64,000 nucleotides of DNA, taken from an uncultured Prevotella sp. (GTDB lineage: Bacteria; Bacteroidota; Bacteroidia; Bacteroidales; Bacteroidaceae). Positions 44,081-52,922 of this stretch are shown piece by piece. Both the position numbers and the translations under genes were made by a program. The DNA is taken from positions 19,724-83,723 of the forward strand of contig UQCW01000006.1 in NCBI GenBank assembly GCA_900539625.1, written 5' to 3'. How positions within the stretch are numbered: the stretch's first letter is position 1; each line of letters starts with the position of its first letter. The notes under the pieces are model-generated. The model was not told the DNA's origin, searched no databases, and worked only from the letters and a program-made list of their open reading frames with translations.

Positions 44081-44533
44081 ATGAACAACAAGAAGAAAAA
44101 CGAGGGTCAGACCGACTTTTCCTATTACGGTCTGTACCTGCTGGACTATCTCCGCACGAACAAGTTTGAACAGGCTGACGACACCGCTTTCATACGGGAA
44201 CGGGCCGACCGTGCCGCCGAAACGTATGAGAGGGCACGGCTTGAAGGCTATCCCGCCGATGGTGCGCAGGAACTGGCGATGGACACGCTGCTGCGCGGGC
44301 TGCATTATTCCCGTTACGCCATCCTCCGCGAAGTCGTGGAAAACGAGTTTGCCGATGAAGTGCCGGAAGAGAAGCGTGAAGCCTTTGTCCTGAAACTGCT
44401 GCCGCTTGTCGGCAACGTGTTCTCCGTCTATGACCTCTCGGATGACAATTTCGCCCTGTCTTCCGATTACGACCTGCTCTACACGGAGCTGACGGGAGCA
44501 ACCGTCCTTTACTTAGACGAATATGGCGTTTAA
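44081..44533 (+). CDS. DUF1896 family protein
   Basis: A 150-residue protein starting MNNKKKNEGQTDFSYYGLYL; the open frame back to 43934 overlaps the RNA gene and is not used. It carries the DUF1896 pattern: helical segments YLLDYLRTNKFEQADDTAFI and AQELAMDTLLRGLHYSRYAI. The stop overlaps the start of the helicase gene by 11 bases, so the two are coupled. DUF1896 proteins are found almost only beside such methylase/helicase genes on Bacteroidota ICEs; function unknown. Confidence 0.85.
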   Translation: MNNKKKNEGQTDFSYYGLYLLDYLRTNKFEQADDTAFIRERADRAAETYERARLEGYPADGAQELAMDTLLRGLHYSRYAILREVVENEFADEVPEEKREAFVLKLLPLVGNVFSVYDLSDDNFALSSDYDLLYTELTGATVLYLDEYGV

Positions 44534-47500
44534 CCGCAAACAGAAACTGCGGGACAACATCGAGGCGATACGGACGGCATTCATCCTTGACAGGGAAAAT
44601 AGGACAGCGACAACCGAAGAGCGTGCCATACTTCAAAGGTACTGCGGTTTCGGCGGTCTGAAATGTATCCTCAACCCTGCAAAGGAACTGACGGATGCCG
44701 TCCGGTGGGCGAAATCCGACCTCGAACTGTTCGCCCCGACGGTGGAGCTGCACAGGCTTATCCGTGAGAACAGCAAGGACGAAACAGAGTACAAGCGGTT
44801 TGTGGATTCGCTGAAAGCGTCCGTGCTGACCGCTTTCTACACCCCCAAAGAGATAACCGACACCATCGCGGACGTGCTGGCAGATTACAGCGTCCGCCCC
44901 GCCCGTATGCTCGAACCGTCGGCAGGTGTCGGCGTGTTCGTGGATTCCATGCTGCGGCACAGCCCCAATGCGGATGTGATGGCTTTCGAGAAGGATCTGC
45001 TCACGGGTACAATCTTGAGGCATCTCTATCCCGACCAGAAAATGCGCACCTGCGGTTTTGAGAAAATCGAAAGACCGTTCAACAATTATTTCGACTTGGC
45101 GGTGTCCAACATTCCGTTCGGTGACATTGCCGTGTTCGACGCGGAGTTTCAGCGGAGCGACTCTTTCGGCAGACGCTCCGCCCAGAAAACCATCCACAAC
45201 TATTTCTTTCTCAAAGGACTGGATGCCGTGCGTGACGGCGGTATCGTGGCGTTCATCACCTCGCAAGGGGTATTGAATAGCACCAAGACCTCCGTGCGTA
45301 ACGAGCTGTTCAGTCAGGCCAATCTGGTATCCGCGATACGCCTGCCCAACAACCTGTTCACGGACAACGCGGGCACGGAGGTGGGCAGTGACCTGATTGT
45401 CCTGCAAAAGAACCTCAGCAAGAAGGAAATGTCGCAGGACGAGCGGCTGATGACCGTGATACAGACGGACACGAAAACCGCCCTGACCGACAACGCCTAT
45501 TTCATCCACCACCCGGAACGCATCGTGCATACGATGGCGAAACTTGACACAGACCCCTACGGGAAGCCCGCTATGGTTTATCTGCACGAGGGCAAGGCAG
45601 CAGGCATCGCCGGGGATTTGCGCCGTATGCTCGACGAGGATTTCCATTACAGGCTTGCCATGCGCTTGTATTCGGGTTCAATCCGGCAGGCAGGAACGGA
45701 AGAAAAAGTTGCCGTTCAAAATAAAGTAGAGCGTCCTGCCATAAAATTGGAAACAGTATCCTCGGCGCAGACGGTGGAAACTCCGACAGAAAAGCCGCAA
45801 CCCGCAGATGAAAAGCCGGAGATAGAACCGCGCCCGCAATATTCCGCAGGCGTGCAGCTCACCCTGCTTGACCTCTGGGGGATGACGGAAGAGGTCAGCC
45901 AACCGAAAACCTCCAAAAAGAAAAAGACGGTGAAAAAGGCAGTTACGGCAAAGTCCACTCCGCCCAAACCGAAAGTCACGGTTACACCGACAGCTCCAAC
46001 TGCAAAACCCGCAATGGAGAATAAGGAGGTGAAAGCGGAGAACACCGCCAAGCCTGCCGACCCGGACGACATCTATGCCACACTGGACTGGGATACCAAT
46101 CCTCCCATCAACGGTTTCTATGAAATGATGATGGGTTTGACGCCGGAGCGTAGGAAAGAACTTCGGGAACTGGCAAGGCAGCATAACGAGAAACAAGTGG
46201 CGGAAAAGACGGAAGTGAAAGCCGTGCCGGAAACTTCCCGTGAGCAGCCACGACAGGAGGAAACACAGCCGGAGGCAGTCGCCGCACCTGCCGTTACAGA
46301 TACCCCATCGGAAGCGGTGGGGACTTTCCTTTTCCCCGACATCGAAGCGGAAAAGCCGAAGGAGGAAGTCGTGGACCTTTCTCCGCGTGCCTACCACCGC
46401 ACGCCGGAGATGCACCTGCGCGAAGGGTCGCTGGTGGCTGACCGGGGGCGTCATAACATCGGCTACCTGAAAGACATCACGCCATACGGGGCGACATTCC
46501 AGCCGCTCGACCTGAAAGGATACCAGAAGGAAAAGGCGTTGTTGTATGTGTCGCTGCGTGACGCCTACGAGCGTCTGTACCGTTATGAATCGCTCCGGCG
46601 CGAGGCAAATGTTCCGTGGCGAGAGCATCTGAATACCTGTTACGATGAGTTTGTCATGCGCTACGGCAACCTCAACGCCAAGCAGAACGTGAAGTTAGTG
46701 ATGATGGATGCGGGCGGGCGCGACATCCTTTCGCTGGAACGGATGGAAAACGGAAAGTTCGTCAAGGCGGACATCTTCGAGCATCCTGTTTCCTTCGCGG
46801 TGGAGAGCCATGCCAACGTAGGCTCTCCCGAAGAAGCCCTGTCTGCGTCGCTCAACAAATATGGTACGGTCAATCTCGACTATATGCGGGAGATAACCGA
46901 CAGCACGGCGGAGGATTTGCTCACTGCCCTGCAAGGGCGCATCTACTACAATCCGCTCGTGACCGGTTACGAAATCAAAGACCGTTTCATCGCCGGAAAT
47001 GTCATAGAGAAAGCGGAACGCATAGAGGCATGGATGGGTGACAATCCCGAAAATGAGCGTATGCCGGAGGTGAAGCAGGCGTTGGAGGCTCTGAAAGATG
47101 CCGAGCCGCAGCGCATCGCCTTCGAGGATCTGGACTTCAATTTCGGGGAACGCTGGATTCCGACGGGTGTCTATGCCGCCTACATGAGCCGGCTGTTCGA
47201 CACGGAGGTGAAAATCGCCTATTCCGCAAGCATGGACGAGTTTTCGGTGGTGTGCGGCTACCGCACCATGAAAATCACGGACGAGTTTCTGGTGAAGGGG
47301 TATTACCGGAACTATGACGGTATGCACCTCCTAAAACACGCCCTGCACAACACCTGCCCTGACATGATGAAGTCCATCGGCAAGGACGAGCATGGCAACG
47401 ACATCAAGATGCGCGACAGCGAGGGAATACAACTCGCCAACGCCAAGATTGACGAGATACGAAACGGCTTCTCCGAATGGCTCGAAGAGCAGTCGCCGCA

Positions 47501-50339
47501 GTTCAAGGAGCGGCTTGTGACGATGTATAACCGCAAGTTCAACTGTTTCGTGCGCCCGCGCTACGACGGCTCCCATCAGACCTTTCCCGACCTCAACCTG
47601 AAAGGGCTGGCAAGCCGGGGTATCAAGAGCGTCTATCCCTCACAGATGGATTGCGTCTGGATGTTGAAACAGAACGGCGGCGGAATTTGCGACCACGAGG
47701 TGGGAACCGGTAAGACGCTGATAATGTGCATCGCCGCGCATGAGATGAAGCGTCTGAATTTGGCACACAAGCCGATGATTATCGGGCTGAAAGCCAACGT
47801 TGCGGAGATTGCAGCCACCTATCAGGCGGCATATCCCAACGCACGTATTCTGTACGCTTCGGAGAAGGACTTTTCGACCGCCAACCGTGTGCGCTTCTTC
47901 AATAATATAAAGAACAACGACTACGATTGCGTCATCATGTCGCACGACCAGTTCGGCAAGATACCGCAGTCGCCGGAATTGCAGCAGCGCATCCTGCAAG
48001 CAGAGCTTGACACGGTGGAGGAAAACCTCGAAGTGCTACGGCAGCAGGGAAAGAACGTGTCGCGGGCGATGCTGAAAGGATTGGAGAAGCGCAAGCACAA
48101 CCTTGAAGCGAAGCTGGAGAAGGTGGAACACGCCATAAAGTCACGCACGGACGACGTGGTGGATTTCAAGCAGATGGGCATCGACCACATCTTCATAGAT
48201 GAGAGCCACCAGTTCAAGAATCTGACTTTCAACACGCGCCACGACCGTGTGGCGGGATTGGGAAACAGCGAGGGAAGCCAGAAGGCACTTAACATGCTCT
48301 TTGCCATACGCACCATACAGGAGCGCACAGGAAAAGACTTGGGTGCGACCTTCCTCTCCGGCACGACTATCAGCAACTCACTGACTGAATTGTACCTGCT
48401 GTTCAAGTACCTGCGCCCGAAGGAGCTGGAACGGCAGGACATAAGGTGTTTCGACGCTTGGGCGGCGATATTTGCCAAGAAGACGACGGATTTTGAATTT
48501 AACGTGACGAACAATGTGGTCCAGAAGGAGCGTTTCCGCTACTTCATCAAAGTGCCGGAGCTTGCCGCCTTCTATAATGAAATCACGGACTACCGCACGG
48601 CGGAGGATGTGGGCGTTGACCGTCCTGCCAAGAACGAGATACTGCACCATATACCGCCCACGCCGGAACAGGAGGACTTCATACAGAAACTGATGCAGTT
48701 CGCCAAGACGGGCGATGCCACCTTGTTGGGCAGGCTGCCGCTTTCGGAAACGGAAGAAAAGGCGAAGATGCTCATCGCCACGGACTATGCCCGGAAAATG
48801 GCACTCGACATGCGCATGATAGACCCGAATTACGAAGATCATCCCGACAACAAAGCGAGTCACTGTGCCAAGATGATCGCGGAGTATTATCAAAAATACG
48901 ACGCCCAGAAAGGCACGCAGTTCGTTTTCTCTGATTTGGGGACATACCAGCCGGGCGACGGGTGGAACGTCTATTCGGAAATCAAGCGCAAACTGACGGA
49001 GGACTACGGTATACCGCCAAGCGAGGTGCGCTTCATTCAGGAGTGCAAGACCGACAAGGCGCGGAAGGCGGTGATAGACGCCATGAACGCCGGGACGGTG
49101 CGTGTGCTGTTCGGCTCTACCTCTATGCTCGGAACGGGTGTGAACGCCCAGAAACGGTGTGTGGCTATCCATCATCTCGATACGCCGTGGCGACCGTCCG
49201 ACTTGCAACAGCGTGACGGACGCGGAGTTAGGGCAGGTAATGAGATTGCCAAACATTTCGCCGGGAACAACGTGGATGTAATCATCTACGCGGTGGAGAA
49301 GTCACTGGACAGCTACAAGTTCAACCTCCTGCACTGCAAGCAGACTTTCATAAGCCAGCTCAAAAGCGGTGCGATGGGTGCGCGTACCATCGACGAGGGG
49401 GCAATGGACGAAAAATCGGGCATGAATTTCTCGGAATACATGGCGTTGCTCTCCGGCAATACCGACCTGTTGGACAAGGCGAAACTGGAAAAGCGGATCG
49501 CATCGCTCGAAGGGGAACGCAAGTCGTTCAACAAGGGCAAGCGTGATTCGGAGTTCAAGCTGGAGTCAAAGACCGGCGAGTTGCGCAACAACACGGCTTT
49601 CATAGATGCCATGACGGAGGACTGGAACCGCTTCCTGTCGGTGGTGCAGACCGACAAGGAGGGCAACCGCCTTAATATAATAAAGGTGGACGGAGTGGAT
49701 TCCGCCGATGAGAAGGTCATCGGAAAGCGTTTGCAGGAGATAGCCAAGAATGCCACGACCGGAGGGTTGTACACGCAGGTCGGTGAACTTTACGGTTTTC
49801 CGATAAAGGTGGTGAGCGAAAGGATACTCAAAGAGGGATTGGAGTTCACCGACAACCGCTTCGTGGTCGAGGGGAACTACAAGTACACCTACAACAACGG
49901 GCATCTGGCGATGGCTGACCCGTTGGCCGCCGCCCGCAACTTCCTCAACGCGATGGAGAGGATACCCTCCATCATCGACCAGTACAAGGCGAAGAACGAG
50001 GTGCTGGAGATGGAGATACCGCAGTTACAGGAGATAGCGGGTAAGGTGTGGAAGAAGGAGGACGAGCTGAAGCAGTTGAAGTCCGAACTTGCCGCCCTTG
50101 ACCGAAAAATTCAGCTGGAGCTTGCGCCACCCACGCCCGAAGTCGCAGAAAAGGAGAATGAAGGGCAACAGCTCAAGCCGGAAGCGGAAGATGTGAGGAA
50201 CAGGCAGGCGCAATATCCCGAAAATGCACCGCCGCAGATACGCAGTCCGGCGGATAGTATCGTTGCCAACCATGTCATAATCGGGCGTCCGGGACTGTAT
50301 GCCAAGGAGGAAACCCGGTCCAAAGGATTGAAAATATAA
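44523..50339 (+). CDS. Giant DNA methylase/SNF2-type helicase of the ICE
   Basis: A 1,938-residue protein. Residues 30-300 form an N6-adenine methylase-like fold (YTPKEITDTIADVL, MLEPSAGVGVFVDS as SAM motif, DLAVSNIPFGD in place of NPPY). Residues 400-620 are a Lys/Pro/Glu-rich linker. The second half is a superfamily 2 helicase: GGGICDHEVGTGKTLIMCIA (Walker A), IFIDESHQFKNL (DESH box), FLSGTTISNS, and TDLQQ-type motif VI in WRPSDLQQRDGRGVRAGN. A coiled-coil tail follows. Such proteins are standard in CTnDOT-like ICEs, perhaps protecting transferred DNA, which is inference. The NIPF change makes methylase activity uncertain. Confidence 0.9.
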   Translation: MAFNRKQKLRDNIEAIRTAFILDRENRTATTEERAILQRYCGFGGLKCILNPAKELTDAVRWAKSDLELFAPTVELHRLIRENSKDETEYKRFVDSLKASVLTAFYTPKEITDTIADVLADYSVRPARMLEPSAGVGVFVDSMLRHSPNADVMAFEKDLLTGTILRHLYPDQKMRTCGFEKIERPFNNYFDLAVSNIPFGDIAVFDAEFQRSDSFGRRSAQKTIHNYFFLKGLDAVRDGGIVAFITSQGVLNSTKTSVRNELFSQANLVSAIRLPNNLFTDNAGTEVGSDLIVLQKNLSKKEMSQDERLMTVIQTDTKTALTDNAYFIHHPERIVHTMAKLDTDPYGKPAMVYLHEGKAAGIAGDLRRMLDEDFHYRLAMRLYSGSIRQAGTEEKVAVQNKVERPAIKLETVSSAQTVETPTEKPQPADEKPEIEPRPQYSAGVQLTLLDLWGMTEEVSQPKTSKKKKTVKKAVTAKSTPPKPKVTVTPTAPTAKPAMENKEVKAENTAKPADPDDIYATLDWDTNPPINGFYEMMMGLTPERRKELRELARQHNEKQVAEKTEVKAVPETSREQPRQEETQPEAVAAPAVTDTPSEAVGTFLFPDIEAEKPKEEVVDLSPRAYHRTPEMHLREGSLVADRGRHNIGYLKDITPYGATFQPLDLKGYQKEKALLYVSLRDAYERLYRYESLRREANVPWREHLNTCYDEFVMRYGNLNAKQNVKLVMMDAGGRDILSLERMENGKFVKADIFEHPVSFAVESHANVGSPEEALSASLNKYGTVNLDYMREITDSTAEDLLTALQGRIYYNPLVTGYEIKDRFIAGNVIEKAERIEAWMGDNPENERMPEVKQALEALKDAEPQRIAFEDLDFNFGERWIPTGVYAAYMSRLFDTEVKIAYSASMDEFSVVCGYRTMKITDEFLVKGYYRNYDGMHLLKHALHNTCPDMMKSIGKDEHGNDIKMRDSEGIQLANAKIDEIRNGFSEWLEEQSPQFKERLVTMYNRKFNCFVRPRYDGSHQTFPDLNLKGLASRGIKSVYPSQMDCVWMLKQNGGGICDHEVGTGKTLIMCIAAHEMKRLNLAHKPMIIGLKANVAEIAATYQAAYPNARILYASEKDFSTANRVRFFNNIKNNDYDCVIMSHDQFGKIPQSPELQQRILQAELDTVEENLEVLRQQGKNVSRAMLKGLEKRKHNLEAKLEKVEHAIKSRTDDVVDFKQMGIDHIFIDESHQFKNLTFNTRHDRVAGLGNSEGSQKALNMLFAIRTIQERTGKDLGATFLSGTTISNSLTELYLLFKYLRPKELERQDIRCFDAWAAIFAKKTTDFEFNVTNNVVQKERFRYFIKVPELAAFYNEITDYRTAEDVGVDRPAKNEILHHIPPTPEQEDFIQKLMQFAKTGDATLLGRLPLSETEEKAKMLIATDYARKMALDMRMIDPNYEDHPDNKASHCAKMIAEYYQKYDAQKGTQFVFSDLGTYQPGDGWNVYSEIKRKLTEDYGIPPSEVRFIQECKTDKARKAVIDAMNAGTVRVLFGSTSMLGTGVNAQKRCVAIHHLDTPWRPSDLQQRDGRGVRAGNEIAKHFAGNNVDVIIYAVEKSLDSYKFNLLHCKQTFISQLKSGAMGARTIDEGAMDEKSGMNFSEYMALLSGNTDLLDKAKLEKRIASLEGERKSFNKGKRDSEFKLESKTGELRNNTAFIDAMTEDWNRFLSVVQTDKEGNRLNIIKVDGVDSADEKVIGKRLQEIAKNATTGGLYTQVGELYGFPIKVVSERILKEGLEFTDNRFVVEGNYKYTYNNGHLAMADPLAAARNFLNAMERIPSIIDQYKAKNEVLEMEIPQLQEIAGKVWKKEDELKQLKSELAALDRKIQLELAPPTPEVAEKENEGQQLKPEAEDVRNRQAQYPENAPPQIRSPADSIVANHVIIGRPGLYAKEETRSKGLKI

Positions 50340-50362
50340 CCTAAGGAATTTTATCTGAAGTA

Positions 50363-50466
50363 TTAATAAGGGCTATCCCAAAAGGTCTAAAAGTAAATTT
50401 TATCCTTTCTGCAAGTATCTATAGGATGGCAACTGCATTTTTTTCTTTTTGGGCAGCCCTTATTAA
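50363..50466. repeat. Inverted-repeat remnant, 104 bp
   Basis: Arms TTAATAAGGGCTATCCCAAA (left) and the complement of TTAATAAGGGCTGCCCAAAA (right) lie about 100 bp apart. The GGGCTGCCCAAAA ends resemble terminal repeats of small insertion sequences; no transposase lies between. It could also terminate the helicase transcript. It opens the 609 bp gap before tetQ. Confidence 0.55.
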
Positions 50467-50543
50467 AATTTATTCTTATTTTAGGTTATATACATTCATG
50501 TCCATTTATGTAAAAAATTCCTGCTGACCTTGTTTATGTCTTG

Positions 50544-50749
50544 TCAGTCACCATTTGCAAAACCATATTTGACCCTCAAAGAGGCTGAATTTGATAAGTA
50601 ACTTGCTACATACTCATAATAAGGAGCTAAATAGAACACGAATGGGAAATACACAAATGCTAAACTAAAGAAGATATTGGCCAAAATAAACGCTATACCG
50701 AGAGAGAAACTTGATTTTTCAACTTCCTAAAACGGTGTTGTTCAAACAT
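50544..50749 (-). pseudogene. Possible decayed small membrane protein gene
   Basis: On the minus strand an ATG at 50749 opens MFEQHRFRKLKNQVSLSV then stop. The next frame, open from just before this stop, continues with a strongly hydrophobic stretch (GIAFILANIFFSLAFVYFPF), LAPYYEYVASYLSNSASLRV and ends GFANGD. Joined by one frameshift the two give about 68 residues with one or two membrane helices. No family is recognised; it may be a fragment stranded during acquisition of the tetQ module. Confidence 0.35.
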
Positions 50750-50831
50750 TTCTACTTATTTGTACTTGCCAGTTGAACCTACGCTTCCCTAATAAAATGT
50801 CTATGGTAAAAAGTTAAAAAATCCTCCCACT

Positions 50832-50862
50832 TTTGTTAGATATATTTTTTTGTGTAATTTTG
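50832..50862 (+). promoter_or_regulatory. Promoter of the tetQ-rteA-rteB operon
   Basis: TTTG (50832-50835), 19 bp, TAATTTTG (50855-50862): exact match to the Bacteroidota pattern. Confidence 0.85.
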
Positions 50863-50870
50863 TAATCGTT

Positions 50871-50945
50871 ATGCGGCAGTAATAATATACATATTAATAC
50901 GAGTTAGTAATCCTGTAGTTCTCATATGCTACGAGGAGGTATTAA
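50871..50945 (+). promoter_or_regulatory. tetQ translational attenuator: leader peptide and RBS hairpin
   Basis: ATGCGGCAGTAA (50871-50882) encodes a 3-residue leader peptide. Downstream, GTAG (50915-50918) pairs with CTAC (50929-50932), and TAGTAATCCT (50905-50914) pairs with GAGGAGGTATTA, so the Shine-Dalgarno GAGGAGGT (50933-50940) is buried. From CTnDOT work, tetracycline stalling on a 3-residue leader is known to free the tetQ ribosome binding site; the elements for this are all visible here. Confidence 0.8.
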
Positions 50946-50948
50946 AAG

Positions 50949-52922
50949 GTGCGTTTCGACAATGCATCTACTGTAGTATATTATTGCTTAATCCAAATGA
51001 ATATTATAAATTTAGGAATTCTTGCTCACATTGATGCAGGAAAAACTTCCGTAACCGAGAATCTGCTGTTTGCCAGTGGAGCAACGGAAAAGTGCGGCCG
51101 TGTGGATAATGGTGACACCATAACGGACTCTATGGATATAGAGAAACGTAGAGGAATTACTGTCCGGGCTTCTACGACATCTATTATCTGGAATGGAGTG
51201 AAATGCAATATCATTGACACTCCGGGACACATGGATTTTATTGCGGAAGTGGAGCGGACATTCAAAATGCTTGATGGAGCAGTCCTCATCTTATCCGCAA
51301 AGGAAGGCATACAAGCGCAGACAAAGTTGCTGTTCAGTACTTTACAAAAGCTGCAAATCCCGACAATTATATTTATCAATAAGATTGACCGTGCCGGTGT
51401 GAATTTGGAGCGTTTGTATATGGATATAAAAACAAATCTGTCGCAAGATGTCCTGTTTATGCAAACTGTTGTCGATGGATCGGTTTATCCGGTTTGCTCC
51501 CAAACATATATAAAGGAAGAATACAAAGAATTTGTATGCAACCATGACGACGATATATTAGAACGATATTTGGCGGATAGCGAAATTTCACCGGCTGATT
51601 ATTGGAATACGATAATCGCTCTTGTGGCAAAAGCCAAAGTCTATCCGGTGCTACATGGATCAGCAATGTTCAATATCGGTATCAATGAGTTGTTGGACGC
51701 CATTTCTTCTTTTATACTTCCTCCGGCATCAGTCTCAAACAGACTTTCAGCTTATCTCTATAAGATAGAGCATGACCCCAAAGGGCATAAAAGAAGTTTT
51801 CTTAAAATAATTGACGGAAGTCTGAGACTTCGAGACGTTGTAAGAATCAACGATTCGGAAAAATTCATCAAGATTAAAAATCTAAAGACTATTTATCAGG
51901 GCAGAGAGATAAATGTTGATGAAGTGGGTGCCAATGATATCGCGATTGTAGAAGATATAGAAGATTTTCGAATCGGAGATTATTTAGGTGCTAAACCTTG
52001 TTTGATTCAAGGATTATCTCATCAGCATCCCGCTCTCAAATCCTCCGTCCGGCCAAATAAGCCCGAAGAGAGAAGCAAGGTGATATCCGCTCTGAATACA
52101 TTGTGGATTGAAGACCCGTCTTTGTCCTTTTCCATAAACTCATATAGTGATGAATTGGAAATCTCGTTATATGGTTTGACCCAAAAGGAAATCATACAGA
52201 CATTGCTGGAAGAACGATTTTCCGTAAAGGTCCATTTTGATGAGATCAAGACTATCTACAAAGAACGACCTATAAAAAAGGTCAATAAGATTATTCAGAT
52301 CGAAGTACCACCCAACCCTTACTGGGCCACAATAGGGCTGACTCTTGAACCCTTACCGTTAGGGGCAGGGTTGCAAATCGAAAGTGACATCTCCTATGGT
52401 TATCTGAACCATTCTTTTCAAAATGCCGTTTTTGAAGGGATTCGTATGTCTTGCCAATCTGGTTTACATGGATGGGAAGTGACAGATCTGAAAGTAACTT
52501 TTACTCAAGCCGAGTATTATAGCCCGGTAAGTACACCTGCTGATTTCAGACAGCTGACCCCTTATGTCTTCAGGCTGGCTTTGCAACAGTCAGGTGTGGA
52601 CATTCTCGAACCGATGCTCTGTTTTGAGTTGCAGATACCCCAAGTAGCGAGTTCCAAAGCTATTACAGATTTGCAAAAACTGATGTCTGAGATTGAAGAC
52701 ATCAGTTGTAATAATGAGTGGTGTCATATTAAAGGGAAAGTTCCATTAAATACAAGTAAAGACTATGCCTCAGAAGTAAGTTCGTACACTAAGGGCTTAG
52801 GCATTTTTATGGTTAAGCCATGTGGGTATCAAATAACAAAAGACGGTTATTCTGATAATATCCGCATGAACGAAAAAGATAAACTTTTATTCATGTTCCA
52901 AAAATCAATGTCATTAAAATAA
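50949..52922 (+). CDS. tetQ: Tetracycline resistance ribosomal protection protein Tet(Q)
   Basis: Tet(Q) is an EF-G-like GTPase that removes tetracycline from the ribosome. G-domain motifs are [15 protein letters not shown] (G1), [17 protein letters not shown] (G3) and NKIDRAG (G4); the C-terminal EF-G IV/V-like domains follow ([20 protein letters not shown]). From the GTG at 50949, 8 bp after a strong GAGGAGGT, it has 657 residues; the ATG at 50997 gives 641, the length often listed, but has no ribosome site of its own. The frame is intact. The stop TAATG overlaps the rteA start, so the resistance and regulatory genes are induced together. Confidence 0.97.
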
